Below, one piece after another: positions 33,480-43,249 of a stretch of DNA of 64,000 nt. The notes beneath the pieces were generated by a model. The model was given only the letters and a program-made list of their open reading frames with translations. It searched no databases and was not told the origin of the DNA. Made by a program: the position numbers and the translations under genes. This DNA is from Sepiola atlantica (lineage: Eukaryota > Mollusca > Cephalopoda > Sepiida > Sepiolidae): positions 9,755,948 through 9,819,947 of the forward strand of contig OY744551.1 in the NCBI GenBank assembly GCA_963556195.1, given 5' to 3'. Numbering within the stretch: position 1 is the first letter of the stretch; each line of letters opens with the position of its first letter.

Positions 33480-34345
33480 GATGAACTTGCTTAAAACCAA
33501 AGTGATGGTTTTATGGCTCTGGTCTACAATACCGAAGGGACTCTGGTCAGTATCCACGTTCTGTGTGCCGGAAGAGTGTTAGAAGAATGCGATACAATGT
33601 AACGTGTGTCTATTGTGCATCCACAAAAAGTGCAGTAACCTGAAGAGTATGTTAGCCTCGAACCCCAACTTCAAGTGTAGGAGATGCATGGGACAGGCGC
33701 ATCCGATTGACGGTCATCCCCACAAAGGGATGGCACTAGATGACAATATCCTGGAGGTAGTGACTCTTTCTACGGAGTGGGGGATATGCTGAATGCAGGT
33801 GGTGCATATGAACTCAGTACGGCCATAAGGCAGCTTGGACGAAATTTTGTGAGTTGTTGCCTCTGATAACATCACGTGTTGTCTCTCTCTGTCTGGGGTA
33901 AGTTGTATAGCAGCTGTATCAGGTGCGTCATGATATATGGACGTGAATGCTGGACCCTCGCCCATTCCTCTCTCACCCGTCTGCAGCGAAATGACAGATC
34001 CATGATCAGATGGATCTGCAATGTGAAATCAGACCAAACCCAACACATCAGGTCAGAGGATTTGCTGAAAACACTACACTTGTCCAGCATGGAGGTTGTC
34101 CTAAGGATGAATCAATTGCACTGGTATGGTCATGTGGAACGTTGATCCTCTTGGATAAACCGTTGCAGAAGCATGAATGTCTTGAATCGCAGGAAGGTTG
34201 ACTGGCCAAGGAAAATTTGGAAACAAGTGATTGGACAAGAATGCACAATTTGGAGACTGCTGAACTATGCGAAGTAGAGAGTGAGCTTGCCATAATATCA
34301 GAAAACGTCTGACACCCTGAACAAGGGAAAAATGACGTTAAATGA
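33480..34345 (+). pseudogene. RTE-like LINE, C-terminal half with Cys-rich region
   Basis: Three shifted plus-strand frames add up to one LINE tail. First comes a Cys-rich piece, CNVCLLCIHKKCSNLKSML then FKCRRCMGQAHP. Next is DDNILEVV followed, after a shift, by GVGDMLNAGGAYELSTAIR, the usual YLGDxLSxxGG-like region. Then LYSSCIRCVMIYGRECWTLA, LQRNDRSMIRWICNVKS and LHWYGHVER follow, with a WPRKIWKQVIGQ ending. Several stops and shifts are present. No YADD-type motif remains in the window. Confidence 0.75.
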
Positions 34346-34378
34346 TTATATATAAACAATGCATATTTTCACTTGCCG

Positions 34379-34770
34379 AATTAAAGAAATTCAGTGTAAC
34401 TTTTGACAGTTGTTTCGCGCAAAAACGAACAACCAGTAATAAACACATAATCTTTCGTTCATGCAACTTTTCAGAAGATCGTCAGATCACTTCCAGATAA
34501 AAATCCTCAATGCAAAAAAAAAAAACGCAAAAATGAAATAAAAACTTTTTTTATGCATTTCCCACAGAAAACCGTTCCCCAAAGGAATCATAAGTTCCAT
34601 TCATAGACAACGTCCACGGTTGTCTGAATGGATCTGATGATTCTTTTGGGGAACGGTTTTCTGTCGGAAATGCATAAAAAAGATTTTTAATTTTTTTTTT
34701 TGTTCGTTTCTGTGCGAAACAATTGTCAAGCGTTACATTGAGTTTCTTTAATTCAGCGAATGAAAATATG
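34379..34770. repeat. Long imperfect palindrome
   Basis: Arms about 34379-34600 and 34618-34770: gaattaaagaaattcagtgt against gagtttctttaattcagcg, and cacagaaaaccgttcccc against ggggaacggttttctgtc. Both arms keep GAAA followed by a self-complementary ACAATTGT-like block and TC, and one arm keeps ctgatga at 34638. A complete hammerhead could not be built. Confidence 0.75.
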
Positions 34771-34908
34771 AATTAAAGATTTGGTCATTGGAATTTAAAA
34801 TACCATTGTTTACTTATATATGCTCTGTTGTTAAATGTTAACATTCATCGAGCTTTAACATTGAACAGTTCTGATAAATTTTCTTCAAATGTATACACAA
34901 ATATGTTT

Positions 34909-34958
<50 letters not shown>

Positions 34959-35274
34959 CGTGCTACACACTACGGCATTTCAACTTTGGTCGTCGATAAC
35001 ATCAAGAAGAATTTCAACTTGACTGCGATAGATATGTCTCGGTTATGGAGAAAAAAGAGAGAAAAAATAGGCTTATACTTCTGACAAGGGTATTTATTAC
35101 CGAAAGTGTTCAAGTTTAAAAAAAAACCCAAAGTTTTTAAAGTAAATAAATAATTTATTTTAAAAAACAAATAATTTGCGTTGTCCAGGTTTTCTAAATA
35201 TTTAAAAAAAATATTCTCCTTATTATTGCCATTTCAGCAACGTTTCAATGTGTGACTTTTGAAACTAATATATA

Positions 35275-35510
35275 TATATATATAGTCTCGGAAGTTTCTC
35301 AACCATTAAAACTATATATAAAAAAAAAAAAATATTATATAAAAAAAAAAAAAAAAAAAAACTTATAGTCTCAAGTCTTCCAGTGGAAAATCACTCATGT
35401 AAGTCAATTTATTTTTTACAGTTATTATATTAGTTAGTTTCTAACACTATTTTAAGAGATCATCAGTTGTTTACCATGAAAAACTGTTTCGGGAATTTAT
35501 ATATATATAT
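35275..35510 (+). repeat. Repeat family V, copy 1, (TA)n flanked
   Basis: The order is tagtctcggaagtttctcaa, agtggaaaatcactcatgta, gatcatcagttgtttacc and aactgtttcgggaattta. The whole is repeated in reverse complement at 47430-47640. Both copies are bounded by (TA)n. Confidence 0.75.
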
Positions 35511-35513
35511 ATA

Positions 35514-35884
35514 AAGGAAATTGACAACATTTTTGAAGCACGCATGAATATGTATTTAAGTAAAATATTTTTGAAAATCAACACATGGTGCAATTTAAAT
35601 AAAAAAAATCATTTATTTAATTTTTTTTTTTTTTTTGCAAGCTTTCGTTGTAGAACAACTTTGTCAGGCGAAACTGACTTAGTTTTTTTTTTCTTTCTTT
35701 TTTTTCTTCTTCTGCATTTTGATGGTATTAACCCTGAGGGATCAGTACACGGTAGAGGCAGAAAAACATACGTCAAGTTGTGAACGACGTTATAATAAGT
35801 ATAGTCTGGTCGATGTTATGCGCAGATTGACGTTTTTTGAATAAGGAAATTGACAACATCTTTGAAGAACACATGAATATATAC
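35514..35884 (+). repeat. Direct repeat pair around a decayed hammerhead-like motif
   Basis: ggaaattgacaacat with gcacgcatgaatat at 35516-35552 recurs at 35846-35880. Between them, the minus strand at 35645-35685 reads CTGACAA, one A, GTTGT-loop-ACAAC, GAAAGC. That is hammerhead-like but with the invariant G8 changed and an extra base. Confidence 0.5.
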
Positions 35885-36266
35885 AGGGTGGGCCAAAATA
35901 AGGGTCCTATCTTTAAATTTGAATAACTTGAATTTGAATAACTTCCACAAAATAAAAGTTAAACTCACCAAACTTTATGTGCGTGTAGACTGACCCTTCC
36001 GAGATTTTTTGAAATAAACAAAACAAATTTTAGCCGAAAAACACTTAAAACTTACAAAAACTAAAGTATTGTTTTTTACACTGTTTTAAGTTTTTTAAGC
36101 AAAAATAATGTTTTCTAAATGAGGGTGCGTTCCTTAGGGCTAATACGGCTCATGCTTGCTTTGGAAGGGGTCCTTTACTTATTCTAAAAAAAAAAAATTT
36201 TTTTAAATCAATAAATAAAAAAGTTATGAATTTTTAAAAATAGGACCCTTATTTTTGCCCACCCTG
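35884..36266 (-). mobile_element. MITE with 28-bp terminal inverted repeats (copy 2, inverted)
   Basis: This is the inverted relative of 14799-15190, starting cagggtgggccaaaataagg and ending ccttatttttgcccaccctg with TA on both sides. Internal order is the reverse complement of copy 1 with about 10% or fewer differences by eye. Confidence 0.9.
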
Positions 36267-36395
36267 TATATGAGAGAGAGAGAAAGAGTGTGAGTGAGTG
36301 AGAGTGATGATGATGATGATGTCTGTTCTAAAAACAAACTAAAGTAGAAAGTCATCTTGTAATTTTCCAGAAGTTCTGTTGTCTAAATAACAGAA

Positions 36396-36455
36396 CAAGT
36401 GTCCGATTGCAAAGTGTCCGATTGCAAAGTGTCCGATTGCAAAGTGTCCGATTGT
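36396..36455 (+). repeat. 15-bp tandem repeat, 4 copies
   Basis: The unit gtgtccgattgcaaa occurs three times perfectly, then once as gtgtccgattgttgg. Confidence 0.9.
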
Positions 36456-36719
36456 TGGATGTTCAAACTTTGCTTATATTAGATTTCTCATCATTATAAA
36501 AAAAAAAATCCTCTTCTCTTTCGTCCACAAACTATGCGTCTTCTCCTCATCCTCATCTTTATTTTGTTTTCTCGCTTAAAGAGTGACGCAAAATGTAAAT
36601 GTCATAGGCGACATTATTGCAGTTCGAGTGGTGTCCTTTGATTCGTCAAAGAATCCTTATTATTTGCCCAAATCCTTAACGAGCTACCATTTAACTTTGG
36701 AAGAAGACTGAGACATGTT

Positions 36720-37220
36720 TATTTGAGGTAGTGGAATTTGCGTGGGAAAAGTCTATCCGGCATCAGGAATCTGTACGAAGTGTGATGATGTATAGTAGTG
36801 AAACCTGGCCAGTGTGGGTTGAGGACGTGCGTTGCATGGAGAGAAATGATACGGCAATTATACTATTGATGTGTAATGTGAGTCTTAAAGACAGGCTTAG
36901 TCCTGATGACCTTAGAGGAAGATTAAATCTGGGCAGTATAGGGAGATGTGTGTAGAACAGGAGACTTAGATGGTTTGGCCACGTTAGAAGAAAGGATGAG
37001 AGTTATTGGGTCAGTAGATGTAGAACAGTTGAGGTAGCAGGTTCAGTTCACTGGGGAAGGACAAGGAAAACCTGGGAGGAAGTTATAAAAATGGACTTAA
37101 GAGAAAGAGGGATAAATAAAGACCTGGCCAGAGATAGGTTAGTTTGGAAGTTACTTTCATAAAGCCAACCGATGCATGTCAGCATGTCAAACGGACACTA
37201 AACTGATGAAGAAGAAGAAA
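36720..37220 (+). pseudogene. RTE-like LINE 3' end with coding tail
   Basis: Frame from 36731 encodes MYSSETWPVWVEDVRCMERN, then MCNVSLKDRLSPDDLRGRL. After a TAG come RLRWFGHVRRKDESYWVSRC, GRTRKTWEEVIKMDLRERG and INKDLARDRLVWKLLS. This is the typical RTE-like C-terminus and gives the clearest copy of the family. The 3' end has catgtcagcatgtcaaacgg and a gaagaagaag tail. Tail fragments of the same family occur at 7711, 13895, 19680, 25130, 37320, 37490 and 39990. Confidence 0.85.
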
Positions 37221-37319
37221 GAGGGAGAGGAGGAGGGCGAAGACGAGGAGGAGGAGGAGGAGGGGAAAAAGCCCCAAAAGTTTAATATGGAGAAAATTTG
37301 GTTTATAAAGTACAGTTGA

Positions 37320-37735
37320 GAGTTCTTGTGTTAGATGTAGAACAGTTGAGATATCAGGTTCAGTTCACAGGAGAAGGCCAAAGAAAACATGGGAAGAAGT
37401 GATAAAGGTTAGTTTGGAAGTCAATTTTTAAAAACTGTCCAACCCATGCCAGCATGTAAAACAGACGTTGAACTGAATATGATGATAAAAGAATGGATGA
37501 GAGTGCTTGGGTTAGTAGTTGTAAAACAGTTGAGGTAGCAGGGTCGTTTGTCAGGCGAAGGCCAAGGAAAAAATGCGAGAAAGTGATAAAGATGGATTTG
37601 AGAGAAAGAGGGATGAATAAAAACCTGGTCAGAGATAAGTAACTTTGCAAGTCAGGTTCTTTTAAAGCTGTTCAACACATGCCAGCATGTAGAACAGACG
37701 TTAAACTGAATGTGATGCTAAGTTCATGAATGTCT
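37320..37735 (+). repeat. Two further RTE-like LINE 3' ends
   Basis: Pieces at 37320-37480 and 37485-37725 repeat tagaacagttgagatatcag, ggccaa-gaaaacatggga-type sequence, gtcagagataag and catgccagcatgtaaaacag. They are placed head to tail behind the 36720 copy. Confidence 0.8.
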
Positions 37736-37820
37736 TCTACATTCTCGCATCTTTGAAACTTTGGTATTTTATTATGTTATTTCTCGTTGTTCCCCATTGA
37801 GCGATCACCTTTTCTCGTCT

Positions 37821-38221
37821 GGTGATACCAGATCAGGCTGCCCTGTGGCTCCCTGAGACGAAATTCACCTACATTGACGTTTTTTGTTTTTCTTCTTTTT
37901 TTTTTTTTTTTTTTTGTAAAACTTAATTATGTTCTACAAAACCAAAAACAAAAACAACAGCCCCTCTCCCTTTCTCCCTCCCCTTTTTTATTTTATTTTT
38001 AGAACTTGAAGCATAAATCTTTTACTATAATGACCAGATTCGGCATTAAATAACCCAAAAAGGGTTGATATGCCGTAAAACAAAACTACCAAACCAAAAA
38101 CGATGATTAAACATTTGAAGATATAAAGAACTTGAAGCATAAAAACTTTTACTATAATGACCAGATTCGGCATTAAATAACCCAAAAAGGGTTGATATGC
38201 CGTAAAACAAAACTACCAAAC
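37821..38221 (+). mobile_element. SINE-Q copy with 15-bp target duplication
   Basis: caccttttctcgtct at 37806-37820 recurs at 38222-38236. The insert begins ggtgataccagatcaggctg, carries a poly-T run and a C-rich block, and ends with two head-to-tail copies of a tail unit of about 120 bases (aacttgaagcataaa to gttgatatgccgtaaaac). It sits in an older SINE-Q remnant at about 38240-38390. Confidence 0.92.
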
Positions 38222-38239
38222 CACCTTTTCTCGTCTTTT

Positions 38240-38395
38240 TATGTGTATATGATTATACCGGCTTCCTGACAAAAATTGCACCAAACATTGATGTTATTGC
38301 TTTTTTTCCGTTCCCTTTGCAAAACTCATGTTCTGCAAAGCCCAAAACAAAAATAAAAATTTTCCTCTACAAAACAAAAAGAGAACGAAGACCCA
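38240..38395 (+). repeat. Older SINE-Q remnant
   Basis: ggcttcctgacaaaaattgc, accaaacattgatgttattg and tgttctgcaaagcc match the SINE-Q copy at 55030-55318. The newer SINE-Q inserted just upstream of this piece. Confidence 0.65.
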
Positions 38396-38689
38396 TCGGG
38401 CGGAACTCACGTGGTTTCATCGACTCCCGTTTTTAGGTCACCTTTAGGATGTCACTCAACCCCTTCCATCCAAACACCCCCTTCGTTATCTAACATATGC
38501 TGGTACGATATGAAGCGAATATAATGATTCATTCACACATCGCATGTACAAAATTGCTATACTCTTAGGTCCACTCTGACCCAATGTGGTAAGGACCCAT
38601 CTACTTATTAAATGAATATGTCCTTTGCAAAGAAGCCCTGTCCATGATAATTCCACCTGAAGCAGGGCACGTGGAGGGAGAAAGGAAAG

Positions 38690-38960
38690 TCTGTTTCTGT
38701 TGGGGAAGATAGACGAGTTCTTGCTGTGAATGTCTTACGAGGAGGAACCAGAGATTGGAGCTCAGTCGAGCATCTTCCACGGAAATAACGAGAGAGCAGA
38801 GAGAGATTAATAACGTCTCTTCTGTGAAAAAGGGGCTGCAGGGGAAGAGGAGAGATTATCTCCCACTAGATTGCAAAGTCGATTTGGTGCTTTCTCAGAG
38901 CAAGATCCAACCATTGTCCCAGTATTTGATTTCTTTAATACAATTTCTTTAATACAAAGG
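38690..38960 (-). pseudogene. Jockey-type LINE fragment
   Basis: A diverged duplicate of 39165-39320: gacgagttcttgctgtgaat, ggagctcagtcgagca and aacgtctcttctgtg recur there. The minus strand corresponds to the region after the CCHIW motif of Jockey-type LINEs. Confidence 0.6.
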
Positions 38961-39129
38961 AGAAGATAATCCATGGGAGAATTTTAGCATGATCTCAAAA
39001 CAGATAACACACTACACCCCCCCCCCCCCACCAAAAAAAAAGAGGAAGAGGAAATGCCTGGGAGGATGGTAACGTTATATTTTACATAGTGTCATCCTTT
39101 TGTGCAAACGAACAGAAGAATAGAATGGA

Positions 39130-39590
39130 TATTAATGAAGCATGAAATAGGGTTTTTAAAAAGGTAGGAAGACGAGTTCTAGCTGTGAATGTTTTACAAG
39201 GATGAACCAAAGATCGGAGCTCAGTCGAGCACCTTTCTATGGAAATAACGATAGAGTAGAGAGAGACTAGCAACGTCTCTTCCGCGAAGAAGGGGTTGTG
39301 GGGAAGAGACACGATCACCTCCTTCCCCCCACACACATACTAGATTTTGATATCGATTTTGTACCCCTGTTCGGGCAGAAAAGAGTGCGTTGTGCAGCAC
39401 CTCCCCAAATGTGGCAGCAGTATCTCCCCATCTTAGGATGCATCGGACTCTTATATAGGCCAAGGATTATATCTCTAATCGGATATTTTCTGGAGCGGTA
39501 GGAGAATCCAACCATTTTTCCAGCGACCGATGGGTCAACTGAAAACGAGTCGATTCTTCTGTTTCTGAATAATTGTTTCATCGGCAGCGT
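39130..39590 (-). pseudogene. Jockey-type LINE, C-terminal part
   Basis: On the minus strand, VGFSYRSRKYPIRDIILGLY, then MGRYCCHIWGGAAQRTLF, RDVASLSLLYRYFHRK and in another frame TFTARTRLPTF match, in order, the tail of the LINE at 20036-21757. Frameshifts and stops separate the pieces. The poly-C/A run at 39018-39040 lies just outside. Confidence 0.72.
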
Positions 39591-39639
39591 TTTAAAATCT
39601 GCTCTCTGGCAGAAACGATATTTTTCTTTGTCACCCTTA

Positions 39640-39945
39640 ACTCGGGTTAAATTATTTAAGGTTTGTAATTGTATCTTGAGTAGTTTCTGAGTTTTAGATA
39701 GACTAACAGACGGAAATACGAGCTGTATCTACCTTTACAGCTCGTCTTATATATAATAACGATTTCATTTTCAAGAGAAGACGCGTGATTTTCACGGCTT
39801 TTTGAATGTAGCATCTTGTGTTTCTGTTTGTCTATTATATAAAAGAAACTCCTCGTATTTCCGTCTGTTAGTCTATCTAAAACTCAGAAACTACTCAAGA
39901 TACAAACCTTAAATAATTTGATTCAGTATACCCCCTCTGCCCTCG
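39640..39945. repeat. Inverted repeat, arms about 85 bp
   Basis: ttaaggtttgtaattgtatc, tgagtagtttctgagtttta and cagacggaaatacgag at 39656-39730 are the reverse complement of 39843-39935. A single arm of the same family occurs at 1905-1990. Confidence 0.85.
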
Positions 39946-39984
39946 CGTTGGCTATGGTAATCATTATCGTATTCGATTTCACCT

Positions 39985-40344
39985 CAGTTTTACCTGCTGA
40001 CATGTGTTGGACGGCTTTAAGAAGTTGACTTTGAAACTACCCTATCTCTGCACCACGTCTTTATTTATCTCCTTTTCTCTCAAATCATTCCTCATGCCTT
40101 TCTGTTTTCCTTGACTGTCTCCTGTGAACTGTCTCTGCTACTTCAATTATTCTACACCCCGTAACACGAGCACTCTCATCAATTCTTTCTTCATCATATT
40201 CGATTTAACAGCTGTTGTACAGCCTCTACATATAAACCTATCTCTGCCCAGGTCTTTATTTATCTTTCTTCCTCTTAAATCCATCCTTATCACTTCCTCC
40301 CATGTTTTCTTTCGTCTTCTCCTGTCAACTGATCTTGCTACCTC
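39985..40344 (-). repeat. RTE-like LINE 3' ends, two fragments
   Basis: acatgtgttggacggcttta, ctgtgaactgtctctgctac and a second ggtctttatttatctttc, then gtcaactgatcttgctacct. The second fragment contains the Merlin-type insertion site. Confidence 0.6.
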
Positions 40345-40352
40345 AGCTGTTC

Positions 40353-41238
40353 GGTACTGTTTTAGATATTGACCCTAATTTCCGTGACTGCCCGGCAGCA
40401 GCAAGCCGACAGCTAACGGAAGCGTCCGAGACCTGCCGAAATCGAAAACGAGGCTGGCAGACGATATTGATTTGAAGGAGAGACGCTTGGCACTTGTGGA
40501 CAATGAATTTTGAAGTGTTGTGTAGTTCGATTGCCTCTCCGGAGCAGTGCATTAACTTTTGCCAGCAGAAAGCTCTGCTGGCAAAAGATATGCAATGTTG
40601 CGGCGGCGGCCGACTTTGCCGGCTAGTACCGCGAAAGACAGTTACTGAAAAATATGCCTGGAGATGCCCCACCCAGGAATGCCGGGCTTGGATTTCGTTG
40701 CGATCGGGGACGGTTTTTTTCGATGTCGAAACTCGCCATATCAACAATTTTAAAAATGATCTACCTGTGGTCCTCCTCTTCTGCCTGTATTTCGCTAAGC
40801 CCCCCTCCAAAAACGAAAAACAAGCCCTTACCCCTCCAGCTAAAATAATGGAAATAACAAAAAAAAAAACAATGCGTAATTGCAAAAAAAAAAAAAAAAT
40901 GGTTTACAAAAATTATTATTTTCGCGTTCTACAGTTTATAAAACAGTTTATTTCAGTTACAAAAAAATTGGTTTAAAATGTTAGCGTTTATAAAAAAATG
41001 TTCTTACATAAAATGGTTAAATATTAATTTAAATTTTTTTTATTCATTTCAGCTATGGGTTTGTTCATTTATTTCATTTTTTGTATAAAAATATATGCAT
41101 TTCTTTTTCTTTACGTATAGTCATCGTCTTACATTGTTGTCGTCTGCCGACTCGGCAGGTCTCGGACGCTTCCGTTAGCTGTCGGCTCGCTGCTGCCGGG
41201 CAGTCACGGAAATTAGGGTCAATATCTAAAACAGTACC
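40353..41238 (+). mobile_element. Merlin-type DNA transposon, deleted copy
   Basis: The inverted ends run about 85 bases: ggtactgttttagatattga at the left and its complement at the right, extending through acctgccga. Flanks are agctgttc (40345-40352) and aactgttc (41239-41246), an 8-bp duplication with one difference, as expected for Merlin. The plus frame at 40494-40976 starts like a Merlin/ISXO2-type transposase, with PEQCINFCQQKALLAKD, a CCGGG...WRCPTQEC zinc-ribbon-like region and ISLRSGTVFF. In another frame SKLAISTILKMIYLWSS continues it, so a frameshift lies near 40725. The catalytic domain is deleted. Confidence 0.82.
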
Positions 41239-41391
41239 AACTGTTCTTAGACCCTCACTGGCTTGTTTTCATTTCCATACGTCATCACACTGCGCACACA
41301 TGCCTGGTAGACTTCCCCCTTGGTCGACAATAGTAACTGGGTAGTTGTGGCAAAATTTCCCTGAACTTACTCCATCTACTCCTAATTCTTG

Positions 41392-41753
41392 ATCAAAGTG
41401 TAGTATCTGTTCCGATGGATACTGCACCCCATAGACTGGTATTGTCTTGGCCTTCGGGCCTTGATTCCGCCGGTCTATGGGTTTGTCTTGTGCAGTTCTA
41501 GGAGGTCCACCCTCCCAGGCTTTGCCTCCCCTCTTTGGTAAGGAGTAAGTTTATTGCTTACTGCCTGAGGCGCCCCTACCGGGGAATGCCGACGGGGCTA
41601 CCCAGATAATTTTTAATGGCCAGAGTGCTCACCTTCTCGGGCGCTGGCTTTTGAAGTCCCACTTTCCCAACCCGACTTTGGGTCACATCTTACCTTGTGG
41701 GAGTAAGATAAAACTGGCGTTGTGCCAAACCTCCTGGAGAGGAGGTAAATAAA
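41392..41753 (+). mobile_element. SINE-P copy 3 with 24-bp target duplication
   Basis: Bases 41368-41391 recur exactly at 41754-41777. The head pairs cccatagac with gtctatggg around ggccttcgggcc, a GGCC stem with a TTCG loop. The gaatgccgacggggct and gggcgctggct blocks and an aggtaaataaa tail follow. About 35 extra bases precede the usual head. Confidence 0.92.
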
Positions 41754-41779
41754 TACTCCATCTACTCCTAATTCTTGCA

Positions 41780-42316
41780 ATCACACTAGCACCAGCTCCT
41801 CCCCGTGCTCCAATCGTATCACCAAGGTAATCAAATTCTAATTCAGTATAACCGCAAGTTGTATATGATGAAAAAAATGACTCTTTTTACTTTCTAAGCC
41901 AAGACCCAGGCAATGCGAAGTAACCATGCTAGTTTTTAATAAAGAATTAGAAATAAAAGCTGTGGAGTCGGTAGCCGAAAAGACTAGACCCCGTCGCCAA
42001 TTCCTGGAATTAAAATTAATATAAAAAAAAAAAAGATCCGGCTCTGGCTCTGATTCCTAAAATAACTAATTTTCTCCGACTCCTCTAATCTGCAGCCGGG
42101 AGAGGAATCCTTTCCATATCTGCCCCTTCCCTTTCTCTGCCGCCGCCGCCCAACGCTGTCTCCAAACATCAGCCATTTTAACCCCCAAACTCCTTATTCC
42201 TGTAAGTGTGCCAAAGCAGCCAGTTGCTATAGCAACAGGATGAAATATATCATTGCATCCTTGCCATTCTGATCATCCACCCCTGCCTCTACCCAGACCT
42301 ATTCTTGCATGACACT

Positions 42317-42348
<32 letters not shown>

Positions 42349-42475
42349 CATCTCTAAGCAGGCTGAGCTGGCAAAGTAATAACATTTTACAGGGGTGGTT
42401 GGAGCCGGGTTGGGTGGTGGGGTGAGCAGCATGGCCTCAATTAAATATCTATAGATACATTTTATTAAACAATTA
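41780..42475. other. No gene seen; microsatellite near 42317
   Basis: A (TA)n(CA)n tract lies at 42317-42348. The rest has no clear feature. Confidence 0.4.
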
Positions 42476-42479
42476 GTTA

Positions 42480-43230
42480 CTGGCTGTATCCACGCGGCGT
42501 TGCCCGGGAGTCTTTTTTTTATTTTTGACTTTCATTTTTGTTTCCCACTCACTCCCCTTTTCCATCCTGCTTTTGGAACTCCCTCCACAGTGGGTTGGGA
42601 GGGTGAAATTTTGGAAAAATATCAATATCTTGGGCAAAAATGATCCCCTTACAATGGTTGAGGGCTCGTTGGAAGCGTATTACTGAGCTTATTACAGAAA
42701 TAAGAAAAGAAAAAAAAAATCAAAAATCAGTATTTTTGAGGGGTCTGGGGCCAAATAACCATATTTGGGCATCATGGGCCCAAATCATGTTTTTGGATAT
42801 ATTATGGCTTTAAATAATCCCCTGATATTGGTTGAGGGCTCGTTGGAAGCGTATTACTGAGCTGATTACAAATTTGAAAGAAAAATTTCAAAATTCAAAT
42901 TTTTGAGGGGTGTGGGGCCGAAAAACCATATTTGGGCATAATGGGCCAAAATCACGTTTTTTGATATATTATGGCTTAAAATAATCCTCGGAGAGTGATT
43001 GAGGGCTTGTTAGAAGTGTATTACTAAGGTTATTACTATCTTTAACAGAAAATTCCTAAATGATAATTTCTGGGGGGTAATGGGGTCAAAATAACGATAA
43101 CCTGTTCGGGCATTAAAGGCAGAAAAGACAGTATCAGATATAATTTTCCCCTGAGAATGGATTGGAGCCCATTGGATGCATATGATAAAGCAGATATAGT
43201 CACTGACATGATGATTTTCATAAATTTATC
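42480..43230 (+). repeat. Diverged tandem repeat, about 170-bp unit, 4 copies
   Basis: Units start near 42640, 42818, 42985 and 43147 with ggttgagggctcgttggaag or decayed forms, each with gcgtattactgagct and then ggggtctggggccaaata, catatttgggcat and tatattatggcttt. The first copies are best preserved. The front, 42480-42640, contains ccacgcggcgttgcccggg. Confidence 0.85.
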
Positions 43231-43249
43231 AAGCAGTAGGGATAAACTT

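Noticed and set aside
34379..34770. Complete hammerhead in this palindrome
   Set aside because: CTGATGA (34638) and the GAAA plus ACAATTGTC block (34718-34730) are present but too far apart, with no stem II joining them.
40494..40976. Host gene of 160 residues
   Set aside because: It lies inside inverted ends with a target duplication and resembles a Merlin-type transposase start, then low-complexity Lys-rich sequence.
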